Shown here in pieces: positions 25,183-32,824 of a stretch of 34,122 bases of DNA. The position numbers were made by a program, and so were the translations under genes. The stretch covers positions 1 to 34,122 of the forward strand of contig NZ_JAHCST010000084.1 in assembly GCF_018476525.1 (NCBI RefSeq). The letters are read 5' to 3'. Under the pieces are notes generated by a model. The model searched no databases, was not told where the DNA came from, and was given only the letters and a program-made list of their open reading frames with translations. Position 1 is the first letter of the stretch, and each line of letters starts with the position of its first letter. The DNA is from Acrocarpospora catenulata (GTDB lineage: Bacteria > Actinomycetota > Actinomycetes > Streptosporangiales > Streptosporangiaceae).

Positions 25183-26063
25183 CAGATTCCGTGACCCCTG
25201 GTGTGCAACAGGGACAGCACGGTGCGCGCCGGGACCAGCCCGGCCGCCACCGCCAGCGCGATCGGCGCCCGCGGCTCGCTCCGCCGCGCGGCCATCGCCC
25301 GCACCGCCCAGCGCGCGGCCTCCCGGCGGCGGCCCAGCGCGGCGTGGTGGAAGGCAAGCTGGCCGTAGATCCTGGCCACCCCTCGCTGGTCGGCGGCCAG
25401 TTCGGGGTGGCGGGCCAGCATCCACTCCAGCCCGGCGATGCGTTCCCCCCAGCGGGCCACCGCGCGCTGCCCGTCCCAGCCGACCCGGACCAGCGGCCGG
25501 TCCACGTGCGCGATCGGCCGCCGCTTGGCCGCGCGCAGGGCCAGGTCCCAGTCCTCGTTCTGGCCGCCGGGGGCGCTCTCGTCCACCCAGTACGCGCCGC
25601 GGCGGAACAGGAAGGTCGAGGAGTGCACCATGACCATCCGGGATCGCACCAGGTCGGTGAGGGTGATCTCCGGTTTGCCCGCGGTGCGGGTGATCCGGCG
25701 CGAGCCGTACGCGACCTCGATGGCGCAGCTGGCGAACTCGGCGTCGCCGAGGGCTTCGAGCTGGGCGGCGAGCTTGCCGGGCAGCCACAGGTCGTCGTCG
25801 TCGCAGAAGGCCACCAGGTCGGTGCCGAGCGCGGCGATGCCGGTGTTGCGGGCGCCGGGGAGGCCGGGGGTGAGCCGGTTGGGCAGCACCCGGACCTGCC
25901 GGGTCAGGTCGCCCAGCTGGCCGGCGACGTCGATGGGATCGCAGTCATCGGCGACCACGACCACGGCGGCGGGTTCCTGGGCGAGCACGGCGGCCAGGGC
26001 CGCGCGCAGTGGCCCCGGCCGGTCGCCGCAGGTGGGGATGACCACACCGACGGACGGGTTCAT
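25182..26063 (-). CDS. Family 2 glycosyltransferase
   Basis: GT-A fold glycosyltransferase of 293 residues. The N-terminal VGVVIPTCGDR begins the nucleotide-binding domain. LPGARNTGIAALGTDLVAFCDDDD leads into the metal-binding acidic cluster at 88-91 followed by LW. The catalytic-base region is GGQNEDWDLALRA at 167-179. Residues after 220 are helical, with no clear membrane segment apart from a weak hydrophobic stretch near 270-285. ATG follows GGAG by about seven bases. It lies 16 bp after the third sulfotransferase and overlaps the next gene by one base. It probably adds one sugar of the repeat unit; the sugar is unknown. Confidence 0.9.
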   Translation of the reverse strand: MNPSVGVVIPTCGDRPGPLRAALAAVLAQEPAAVVVVADDCDPIDVAGQLGDLTRQVRVLPNRLTPGLPGARNTGIAALGTDLVAFCDDDDLWLPGKLAAQLEALGDAEFASCAIEVAYGSRRITRTAGKPEITLTDLVRSRMVMVHSSTFLFRRGAYWVDESAPGGQNEDWDLALRAAKRRPIAHVDRPLVRVGWDGQRAVARWGERIAGLEWMLARHPELAADQRGVARIYGQLAFHHAALGRRREAARWAVRAMAARRSEPRAPIALAVAAGLVPARTVLSLLHTRGHGI

Positions 26064-26079
26064 AGGGGTTCTCCGTAGT

Positions 26080-26994
26080 TCAGCGGTAGGCCAGGCGGTA
26101 GCCGTACCGGAGCAGAAAAGGCAGGGTGATGAGGGTGACCGCCCAGCGGTGGTGGCGCGGGAGGCCGGGGGTCGTGCGCCGGAACCTGACCCGGCCGACG
26201 GTGAAGCGCATCGGGTTGCCGGAGACGGTGTGGGCGACGCCGAGGCGGGCTTCTCGGCCGGTGATGAAGTCGAGGGTGTCGGGGGCGCACTGCAGGCCGA
26301 GCCGGTCGGCCAGGCCGCGCAGGGTTTCGGCCGGTTCGGCCACCAGATCCTCGTAGTGCACCCGGAGTACCGGCACGCCCCGGCCGCGGAGCAACTCGAA
26401 GGCGAGATTCTGGACCAGCCAGTGCACCGCGGTGCGGGCGGGGCTCCACCTGGTCATCGGATGGCCGTCCTCCGGGCGGGCCACCTTGCGCCGCCAGGAA
26501 GCGGCCACCGCGCGCGGGTCGCGCACCACGTGCACCACCCGCAGGTCGATGATGGCGGCCAGGCAGTAGGCCAGCGAGGCGTGCTTGCTGGAGTCCACCA
26601 CGACCTGGCCGCCGCCGATCTCCGCGGCGGCGGCGTAGAGCCGGTGGTAGGCCGCCACGTACTCGGTGAGCAGGGCCTCCCGGCTGATCAGGCCGAGCGC
26701 GAAGACCGGGACCCGGCGGGTGCGGTCCACCTGGTCACGCAACTCCAGCAGCCGATCGGCCTTGCCCGGCCGCCAGCCACCGAACGCGCGGTCACCCACC
26801 CGGTGCCAGAAGGGGCACTGGGAGAACGGCAACCGGCAGCCGCAGGGCTCGTCGGCCCGCACGCCGCGCTGCCACAGGTGCACCACCTCGCCGAGCGCGG
26901 CGACCCCCGGCAGTTCGCCGAGCAGGCGCTCCAGCAGCGTGGTGCCACTGCGGCCCAGCCCGCCCACAAAGATCACCGGCAGAGCGTCAGTCAC
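26080..26994 (-). CDS. PAPS-dependent sulfotransferase (third)
   Basis: Sulfotransferase of 304 residues, again a distinct subtype. The 5'-phosphosulfate loop GGLGRSGTTLLERLL is at 11-25. A cysteine-rich patch CGCRLPFSQCPFW at 51-63 follows. VVVDSSKHASLAYCL at 131-145 matches the DSSK element of this group. The 3'-phosphate site is HVVRDPRAVAASWRRK at 155-170 with Arg158 and Ser166. It starts with GTG, with GGGAG about eight bases upstream. The gap upstream to cysN is 87 bp, so it may have its own promoter or continue the cysQDN transcript. The family is widespread in actinomycetes; acceptor is inferred to be the local glycan or its lipid intermediate. Confidence 0.9.
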   Translation of the reverse strand: MTDALPVIFVGGLGRSGTTLLERLLGELPGVAALGEVVHLWQRGVRADEPCGCRLPFSQCPFWHRVGDRAFGGWRPGKADRLLELRDQVDRTRRVPVFALGLISREALLTEYVAAYHRLYAAAAEIGGGQVVVDSSKHASLAYCLAAIIDLRVVHVVRDPRAVAASWRRKVARPEDGHPMTRWSPARTAVHWLVQNLAFELLRGRGVPVLRVHYEDLVAEPAETLRGLADRLGLQCAPDTLDFITGREARLGVAHTVSGNPMRFTVGRVRFRRTTPGLPRHHRWAVTLITLPFLLRYGYRLAYR

Positions 26995-27081
26995 GTACGA
27001 CTCCCGAAAGGAATACGGAACGTGCTGACGTTAGCGCGGAGAGTAACCGGATGTTCAGCGAACGGGCAATGTTTTACCTGG
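26995..27081 (-). promoter_or_regulatory. Gap between cysN and the third sulfotransferase
   Basis: This is the widest gap within the minus arm (87 bp) and is A/T-richer than the flanking genes. It could hold an internal promoter for the sulfotransferase and the two glycosyltransferases. A TTGCCC hexamer on the minus strand is followed 17 bases later by TTACTC, a weak match only. No terminator hairpin is visible. Confidence 0.3.
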
Positions 27082-28326
27082 TCAGACGATCATTCCGGCC
27101 CCGACCGTGCCGTTGGTGGCCTCGTCGATCAGGATGAAGCCCCCGGTGAGCCGGTTCCTGGCGTAATCGTCCACGAACAGCGGCTGGGTGATGCGGAGCG
27201 AGACCCGCCCGATCTCGTTCAGCGTCAGCTCGGCGGCCGACTCGTCACGGTGCAGGGTGTTCACGTCCAGCCGGTAGTGCAGGTCCTTGACCAGCGCCCG
27301 GGCGGTGCGGGTGGTGTGCTTGATGGTCAGCTTGGTCCGGGGGCGCAGCCGCAGGCCGTCTGCCATCCAGCAGACCATCGCGTCGATCTCCTGGGTGACG
27401 GCGGGCTGGTTGTGCGGGCGGCAGATCATGTCGCCGCGCGAGATGTCGATCTCGTCCTCCAGCCGGAGCGTCACCGACATGGGCGGGAACGCCTCCTCCA
27501 CCGGCCCGTCGAAGGTGTCGATGGCCGCGATCCGGGTGGTCAGACCGGAGGGCAGGTGGAGCACCTCGTCGCCCGGCTTCAGCACGCCACCGGCCACCTG
27601 ACCGGCGTAGCCCCGGTAGTCGTGGAACTCGGTGCGGTGCGGACGGATCACGTACTGCACGGGGAAGCGCACGTCGACCAGGTTCCGGTCGGAGGCGATG
27701 TGCACGTTCTCCAGGTGGTGCAGCAGCGAGGAGCCCTGGTACCAGGGCATGTTCTCGGAGCGGGAGACCACGTTGTCGCCGTGCAGCGCGGAGATCGGGA
27801 TGAAGGTCAGGTCGCTGGCGTTGAGCTTGGAGGCGAAGGAGGTGAACTCCTCGCGGATCTCCTCGAACCGCTCCTCGGAGTAGCCGACCAGGTCCATCTT
27901 GTTCACCGCGAGCACCAGGTGCGGCACCCGGAGCAGGGTGGTCAGGAAGGCGTGCCGCCGGGACTGCTCCAGCACGCCCTTGCGGGCGTCGATCAGGATG
28001 ATGGCCAGGTCGGCGGTGGAGGCGCCGGTGACCATGTTCCTGGTGTACTGGATGTGCCCGGGAGTGTCGGCGATGATGAACTTCCGCTTGGGCGTGGCGA
28101 AGTAGCGGTAGGCCACGTCGATGGTGATGCCCTGCTCCCGCTCGGCGCGCAGGCCGTCGGTGAGCAGCGAAAGGTCGGTGTACTCGGTCCCCCGGTCCCG
28201 GCTGGTGCGCTCCACTGCCTCCAACTGGTCCTCGAAGATGGCCTTGGAGTCGAAGAGCAGGCGGCCGATGAGGGTGGATTTCCCGTCGTCCACGGAACCT
28301 GCGGTGGCGAAGCGAAGGATGTCCAT
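27082..28326 (-). CDS. cysN: Sulfate adenylyltransferase subunit 1 (GTPase)
   Basis: GTP-hydrolysing subunit of the CysDN ATP sulfurylase that makes APS from sulfate and ATP. It has 414 residues, an EF-Tu-like layout and intact GTPase motifs: GSVDDGKST at 10-18, DTPGH at 87-91 and NKMD at 142-145. Two beta-barrel domains follow. There is no fused CysC kinase domain at the C-terminus, unlike many actinobacterial CysNC/NodQ proteins, so PAPS formation needs the separate kinase at 9839-11068. The open frame runs upstream to 28737, but ATG at 28326 matches the family start, with GGGGAG eight bases before it. Confidence 0.96.
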   Translation of the reverse strand: MDILRFATAGSVDDGKSTLIGRLLFDSKAIFEDQLEAVERTSRDRGTEYTDLSLLTDGLRAEREQGITIDVAYRYFATPKRKFIIADTPGHIQYTRNMVTGASTADLAIILIDARKGVLEQSRRHAFLTTLLRVPHLVLAVNKMDLVGYSEERFEEIREEFTSFASKLNASDLTFIPISALHGDNVVSRSENMPWYQGSSLLHHLENVHIASDRNLVDVRFPVQYVIRPHRTEFHDYRGYAGQVAGGVLKPGDEVLHLPSGLTTRIAAIDTFDGPVEEAFPPMSVTLRLEDEIDISRGDMICRPHNQPAVTQEIDAMVCWMADGLRLRPRTKLTIKHTTRTARALVKDLHYRLDVNTLHRDESAAELTLNEIGRVSLRITQPLFVDDYARNRLTGGFILIDEATNGTVGAGMIV

Positions 28327-28356
28327 TACCGGCGCGCTCCCCTGATCTGGACGGCC

Positions 28357-28368
28357 ATTTCTAGAAAT
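28357..28368. repeat. 12-bp perfect palindrome over the cysD stop
   Basis: ATTTCTAGAAAT is a perfect 12-bp palindrome containing the cysD stop codon and lying just ahead of the cysN ribosome binding site. It stands out as an A/T-rich CTAG-containing site in very GC-rich DNA. It could be a short mRNA hairpin or protein site, or chance. Confidence 0.35.
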
Positions 28369-29275
28369 ACCCTTCCTTCTTGCGGTCTTCCATCGCGGCC
28401 TCCGAAGCCCGGTCGTCCGCCCGGGTGGCCCCGCGCTCGGTGATCCGGGTGGCCGCGATCTCGTCGATGATCTCGCTGACCGTGCTGGCGGTGGACGGCA
28501 CCGCGCCGGTGCAGGTGATGTCGCCGACCGTGCGGTAGCGCACCACGGCCTCGAAGAGCGGCTCGTCCTCGCCGCGCTCCAGCACGTCGGACTCCGGCAG
28601 GAGCATGCCGTCCCGCTCGAAGACCCGGCGGGTGTGGGCGAAGTAGATGGACGGGATCTCGATGCCCTCGCGGCGGATGTAGTCCCAGACGTCCAGCTCG
28701 GTCCAGTTGGAGAGCGGGAAGACCCGGATGTGCTCACCCTTGCGGATCTTCGCGTTGTACAGGTTCCAGAGCTCGGGCCGCTGGTTCTTCGGGTCCCACT
28801 GGCCGAAGTCGTCGCGGAAGGAGAAGACCCGCTCCTTGGCCCTGGCCTTCTCCTCGTCCCGCCGGGCGCCGCCGAAGACCGCGTCGAACTCCTGCTCCTC
28901 GATCGCGTCCAGCAGGGTGGTGGTCTGCAGGCGGTTGCGCGAGGCGCGCCGGCCGGTCTCCTCGACCACCCGGCCCGCGTCGATGGACGCCTGCACCGAG
29001 GCCACCACCAGCCGGGCGCTCAGCTCGGCCACCCGCTTGTCGCGGAACTCGATGACCTCGGCGAAGTTGTGCCCGGTGTCCACGTGCATGAGCGGGAACG
29101 GGATCGGGGCGGGCCAGAACGCCTTCTCGGCGACCCGCAGCATCACGATCGAATCCTTGCCGCCGGAGAACAGCAGGCAGGGGCGCTCGAACTCGGCCGC
29201 GACCTCACGCATGATGTGGATCGCCTCGGCTTCGAGGACATCGAGCTGCGACGTGGTGTAGTCGCGCTGAAGCAT
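28361..29275 (-). CDS. cysD: Sulfate adenylyltransferase subunit 2
   Basis: Catalytic adenylylating subunit of the CysDN ATP sulfurylase, 304 residues, a normal length. The PP-loop LLFSGGKDS is at 34-42. Other typical elements are PLMHVDTGHNFAEV, VFGGARRDEEKARAKER and FPLSNWTELDVWDYI, and the C-terminal RxSERxGR-like end (TERGATRADDRASEAAMEDRKKEGYF) matches the family. ATG at 29275 follows AGGAAG by about six bases. That ribosome binding site lies within a duplicated segment described separately. It is co-transcribed with cysQ upstream and cysN downstream (34 bp). Confidence 0.97.
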   Translation of the reverse strand: MLQRDYTTSQLDVLEAEAIHIMREVAAEFERPCLLFSGGKDSIVMLRVAEKAFWPAPIPFPLMHVDTGHNFAEVIEFRDKRVAELSARLVVASVQASIDAGRVVEETGRRASRNRLQTTTLLDAIEEQEFDAVFGGARRDEEKARAKERVFSFRDDFGQWDPKNQRPELWNLYNAKIRKGEHIRVFPLSNWTELDVWDYIRREGIEIPSIYFAHTRRVFERDGMLLPESDVLERGEDEPLFEAVVRYRTVGDITCTGAVPSTASTVSEIIDEIAATRITERGATRADDRASEAAMEDRKKEGYF

Positions 29276-29281
29276 GGGGGC

Positions 29282-29324
29282 TTCCTATCGGTGGAGGTCG
29301 GTGGAGGCTTTCCTATCGGTGGAG
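29282..29324 (-). repeat. 28-bp-spaced direct repeat at the cysQ-cysD junction
   Basis: TTCCTATCGGTGGAG occurs at 29282-29296 and again at 29310-29324, with a partial third copy (CGGTGGAG) at 29299-29306. Read on the minus strand, each full copy contains the sequence of the cysQ stop codon TAG and an AGGAA element. The copy next to cysD supplies its ribosome binding site. It looks like a small tandem duplication that lengthened the spacer. Confidence 0.75.
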
Positions 29325-30071
29325 ATCATGGATTCCGGCGAGCAACGTCGGCGCCAGATCCGGTAGGGAGACCAGGATATCCGGCAGAGAGGGGTCACCC
29401 TGGTTGTAGGTGAGCGGCGAGCCGTCGATTCGGCTGGCGTGCGCGCCCGCGGCCAGGGCCACCGCCACGGGGGCGGCCGAGTCCCATTCGTACTGGCCAC
29501 CGGCGTGTACGTAGGCCTCGACCTCGCCGGTGAGCACGGCACAGATCTTGGCGCCCGCGCTGCCGATCGGGACCAGGTCGGCGCCGACCAGGTAGGCCAG
29601 CTTCTGCACGAACTCCGGCGGCCGGGTGCGGCTCACCGCGATCCGGAACCGGGTGCCCGCGTGGCGGGGCAGCTTCGGGGGCTCACCGGTGGAGAGCGTG
29701 CGCCCCTGGGCGGGCAGCGCCACCGCGCCCGCGGCCAGCCGGCCCTGCTCCCAGAGGGCCACGTGCACCGCCCAGTCCGCCCGGCCGGCCTCGCCGAACT
29801 CGCGGGTGCCGTCCAGCGGGTCGACGATCCACACCCGGTTGGCCGCCAACCGGGCCGGGTCCGCGCGCTCCCCCTCCTCCGACAGCACGCTGTCGCTCGG
29901 GCGCAGCCGCTCCAGCGACTCGGTGAGGAACCTGTGGGAGGACCGGTCACCGGCGTCCTTGAGCGCCTTGGGGTCGTCGAAGCCGTACTTGGCGCGCAAC
30001 TGGAGCAACTTCTCGCCGGCTTCGGTCGCCAGGTCGGCGGCCAAGGCGTGGTCGTCCCGAATCGTCTTCAC
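29313..30071 (-). CDS. cysQ: 3'(2'),5'-bisphosphate nucleotidase (PAP phosphatase)
   Basis: Inositol-monophosphatase-fold enzyme of 252 residues that converts PAP, the by-product of sulfotransferases, to AMP and can also remove 3'-phosphate from PAPS. Metal-site motifs are intact: SEEG at 64-67, WIVDPLDGTREF at 81-92 and EWDSAAP at 195-201. A GTG start lies three bases after the stop of the sugar transferase, so it is coupled to the polysaccharide gene. Its place among sulfotransferases and cysDN fits PAP clearance. PAP inhibits sulfotransferases, so this step would keep sulfation going. Confidence 0.94.
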   Translation of the reverse strand: MKTIRDDHALAADLATEAGEKLLQLRAKYGFDDPKALKDAGDRSSHRFLTESLERLRPSDSVLSEEGERADPARLAANRVWIVDPLDGTREFGEAGRADWAVHVALWEQGRLAAGAVALPAQGRTLSTGEPPKLPRHAGTRFRIAVSRTRPPEFVQKLAYLVGADLVPIGSAGAKICAVLTGEVEAYVHAGGQYEWDSAAPVAVALAAGAHASRIDGSPLTYNQGDPSLPDILVSLPDLAPTLLAGIHDLHR

Positions 30072-30074
30072 TGT

Positions 30075-31520
30075 TTAGTACGCTCCCGCTCCGCGTGCCA
30101 CGGCCGACCACGTCTTCCAGAGGATCTGAAGATCCAACATCAGCGACCAGTTCTCGACATAACGTAGGTCCAACCGTACCGATTCCTCCCAGGAGAGGTC
30201 GGATCGCCCGTTGACCTGCCAGAGGCCGGTCATGCCCGGGCGGACCAGCAGGCGGCGGCGGACGTCGTCGCCGTACCTGGCCACCTCGGCGGGGAGTGGG
30301 GGGCGCGGGCCGACCAGGGACATGTGGCCGCGGGCCACGTTGAGCAGCTGGGGCAGCTCGTCCAGCGAGTGGCGGCGGAGCCAGGCGCCCAGCCGGGTCA
30401 GCCGGGGATCGTGACGGATCTTGAAAAGCACGCCCTCGACGTCGCTGACCAGCTCGACCTTGCGCGCCTCCGCGTCCACCCGCATGGTACGAAATTTCAG
30501 GATCGTGAACTCCACGCCGTCGCGGCCCACCCGGGTCTGCCGGAAGAGCGCCGGGCCCTTGCTGGTGGCCCGGACGCCGATCGCCAGCCCGGCCAGCAGC
30601 GGGGCCAGCAGCACCAGGGCCAGGCCCGCCACCGCCCGGTCGAAGCCGTTCTTGATCAGCCGCCGGGCGCCGGCCAGTTCGGGATGCTCCACGTGCAGCA
30701 ACGGTAGCCCCGCCACCGGCCGGATCGTGGTCCGCGGCCCGGCCACCTCCATCAGCGCCGGAGCCACCACCAGGTCGGTGCGGCTGCGCTCCAGCCGCCA
30801 GGCCAGGCGGCGCAGCGCGGTGCCGTCGAACTCGGGGCAGGCCAGCACGGCCACCGTGTCGGCCCGCAGCTGGGCCACCACGATCGGCACGTCGGTGAAG
30901 TCGCCCAGCACCGGCACACCCACCTCACCGCGCCCGGTGGGCAGGCAGGCGGCGACCACGTCCATGCCGTGGTAGCGCTCCCGGCGGAACCGGCGGATCA
31001 GGTCGGCGACCGCCTCGGGGTGACCGACCGCGATCACCCGGCGCATGCAGTGCCCCCGGGCGCGGCGGCGGTGCAGGGCGCGACGCAACCCGTACCTGCC
31101 GAGGAGGGTGAAAACGGTGGTCAGCGGGAGGGCCAGCACCAGATAGCCGCGGGCCAGGTCGGTCTTGGTCACGTAGGCCACGACGGCGACCGCGGCGGTC
31201 ACCGCGAAGCCCGACTGGGCGACCCGGCGGAACTCCTCGGAGCCCACACCGATCAGTCGGGGCTCGTAGACGCGGTTGAGTCCCATCACGATCACCCATA
31301 ACAATGGGAGCGTTCCACTCAACGCTACGTAGGGCACCACGTACGCAGTGACTTCGCCGAAGCGCACGGCCACCGCGACCGCACCGGCGAGAAGGGCGCA
31401 CACGATGTCGCACAAGACCGCAGCGGCACGGTATCGGATGGTCCAGCTCGGCGGGCGTGCGCCTGCTGGAACCGTCTTCGGCCGTTCGGCGACGACCGCC
31501 TTCACCTCACCGTCCCACAC
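30075..31520 (-). CDS. Exopolysaccharide initiating sugar-phosphate transferase (polyprenyl glycosylphosphotransferase)
   Basis: Membrane enzyme of 481 residues that should transfer a sugar-1-phosphate onto undecaprenyl phosphate, the first step of repeat-unit synthesis. The N-terminal half has four or five membrane segments (about 30-145), then a Rossmann-like domain (CMRRVIAVGHPEAVADL onward). A further hydrophobic segment near 300-318 precedes the Bac_transf catalytic domain. FRQTRVGRDG, FTILKFRTM, DELPQLLNV, LVGPRPP and RPGMTGLWQVNGRSDL all match that domain. The start is GTG at 31520 with GGAGG about seven bases before it. It heads the minus arm, followed at 3 bp by cysQ. Donor sugar is not readable. 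Confidence 0.95.
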   Translation of the reverse strand: MWDGEVKAVVAERPKTVPAGARPPSWTIRYRAAAVLCDIVCALLAGAVAVAVRFGEVTAYVVPYVALSGTLPLLWVIVMGLNRVYEPRLIGVGSEEFRRVAQSGFAVTAAVAVVAYVTKTDLARGYLVLALPLTTVFTLLGRYGLRRALHRRRARGHCMRRVIAVGHPEAVADLIRRFRRERYHGMDVVAACLPTGRGEVGVPVLGDFTDVPIVVAQLRADTVAVLACPEFDGTALRRLAWRLERSRTDLVVAPALMEVAGPRTTIRPVAGLPLLHVEHPELAGARRLIKNGFDRAVAGLALVLLAPLLAGLAIGVRATSKGPALFRQTRVGRDGVEFTILKFRTMRVDAEARKVELVSDVEGVLFKIRHDPRLTRLGAWLRRHSLDELPQLLNVARGHMSLVGPRPPLPAEVARYGDDVRRRLLVRPGMTGLWQVNGRSDLSWEESVRLDLRYVENWSLMLDLQILWKTWSAVARGAGAY

Positions 31521-31600
31521 CTGAGGACCTCCGTGTAACCGTCCGCATACCTAACGTATACGACCGCTGGAAATGCTAGCGCCGCCCTGGAGAGAATTCA
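31521..31600. promoter_or_regulatory. Divergent promoter region: sugar transferase / exonuclease
   Basis: These 80 bp lie between two divergent starts and are A/T-rich in the middle. CGTATACG at 31555-31562 is a perfect 8-bp palindrome at the centre. On the minus strand TAGGTA lies nearby as a possible -10 element for the sugar transferase; on the plus strand GGAGAG at 31589-31594 is the exonuclease ribosome binding site. Exact promoters are not certain. Confidence 0.45.
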
Positions 31601-32179
31601 GTGAAAGCCGAGACCTACATATCCGTCGATATCGAGGCCGACGGCCCCATTCCCGGCCCGTATTCCATGGTCAGTTTCGGGATGGCGGTGGCCGGGCGCA
31701 TGACCGGGCGGGTTTTCGAACCGCTCGATCCCACCGCGACCACCTTTTATGCGGAATTACGCCCGATCAGCGATGATTTCGTCCCCGAGGCGCTGGCGGT
31801 CTCCGGCCTCGACCGCGACCTGCTCCTGCGCGAGGGCCGCGACGCCCGCGAGGCCATGAAGGCCGCCGCGGCCTGGATTTCCCAGACTTGCGGCAAAACC
31901 ACACCGGTGCTCGCCGCCTATCCACTTTCCTACGATTGGATGTGGATGTATTGGTACTTCATGAATTTCGCGGGAGCCTCCCCGTTCGGCCATTCCCGGT
32001 GCATTGACATAAAAACCCTCTACGCCGCCAAAGCCGGGGTACCGGTCGGCTGGTCGACAAAACGCCAAATGCCCCGCGAACTTCGCGCCACCCGGGCCCA
32101 CTCCCACCACGCCCTCGACGACGCGATCGAACAGGCCGAACTCTTCCAGAACCTGATGACCTGGCGTCCCTCGCCCTGA
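31601..32179 (+). CDS. DEDDh-type 3'-5' exonuclease/exoribonuclease
   Basis: RNase T/DnaQ-fold nuclease of 192 residues. The first acidic motif is SVDIEADG with D10 and E12, the second motif Asp is in YDWMW (D112), and the third is HHALDDA with H169 and D174 spaced as in DEDDh enzymes. The aromatic run DWMWMYWYFMNF at about 112-123 is notable. Single-domain size and motif spacing are similar to the Rv2179c-type exoribonuclease family, but that is a resemblance and not a proven orthology. It starts with GTG, with GGAGAG seven bases upstream. The 5' third has unusually A/T-rich codons. It converges on pth with a 14-bp gap. Confidence 0.83.
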   Translation: MKAETYISVDIEADGPIPGPYSMVSFGMAVAGRMTGRVFEPLDPTATTFYAELRPISDDFVPEALAVSGLDRDLLLREGRDAREAMKAAAAWISQTCGKTTPVLAAYPLSYDWMWMYWYFMNFAGASPFGHSRCIDIKTLYAAKAGVPVGWSTKRQMPRELRATRAHSHHALDDAIEQAELFQNLMTWRPSP

Positions 32180-32193
32180 AGCGCGCCCGCGGG

Positions 32194-32784
32194 TCAGCGC
32201 GGCGGACCTGACACGTTGAGGTCCGCCGCGTGGAACTTGTTCTGGGTGGGTTCCAGGCCCACCTGGATCAGGGACTCCACCACGTCGGCGGCCCGGTCCA
32301 CCAGGAAGGGCAGGTCCTTGCGCTCCGCCGTGGCGAAGTCCTTCAGCACGTAGACGGCCGTGTCCATCCGGCCGGGCGGCCGGCCGATCCCGAAGCGGAC
32401 GCGCAGGTAGGCCGGGCCGCCCAGCGATTTCGTGATGGACTTCAGGCCGTTGTGCCCGTTGTCTCCGCCCCCGAGCTTCATGCGCAGCGCGCCATAGGGG
32501 ACATCCAGCTCATCGTGGACGACAACCAGCTGGGTGGTCTTGTAGAAGTCGATGAGCGCCTTGACCGGGCCGCCGGACAGGTTCATGAACGACAGCGGCT
32601 TGGCCACCACCGCGGACACCCCCGCCAGCCGCCCTTCGACGACCTCGGCCCGCGCCCGGTGCACCTTGAACCGGCCACCCATGCGGGCGGCCAGCTCGTC
32701 CGCCACCATGAACCCGGCGTTGTGCCGGTTCCCGGCATACTCCGCTCCGGGATTCCCCAGCCCAACGATCAGCCATTTGTCCAC
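32194..32784 (-). CDS. pth: Peptidyl-tRNA hydrolase
   Basis: Releases tRNA from stalled peptidyl-tRNA in the cytoplasm. The 196-residue length is normal. Active-site residues are in place: GLGNPG at 8-13 (N11), HNAGF with the catalytic H21, FMNLSG with N68, HDELDVPYG with D94 and GGDNGHNGL with N112. The start is GTG at 32784. In actinobacteria pth and mfd are often close; here the whole polysaccharide/sulfation locus, the NLR-like gene and the ABC operon lie between them. Confidence 0.97.
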   Translation of the reverse strand: MDKWLIVGLGNPGAEYAGNRHNAGFMVADELAARMGGRFKVHRARAEVVEGRLAGVSAVVAKPLSFMNLSGGPVKALIDFYKTTQLVVVHDELDVPYGALRMKLGGGDNGHNGLKSITKSLGGPAYLRVRFGIGRPPGRMDTAVYVLKDFATAERKDLPFLVDRAADVVESLIQVGLEPTQNKFHAADLNVSGPPR

Positions 32785-32824
32785 GCGTACGACTCTAGGG
32801 CACCCCGGCCGTGAGATCGGAAAG

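Noticed and set aside
25438-28443. Plus-strand open frame of about 1000 codons opposite GT2, sulfotransferase and cysN
   Set aside because: It spans several well-supported minus-strand genes, is low-complexity and matches no family.
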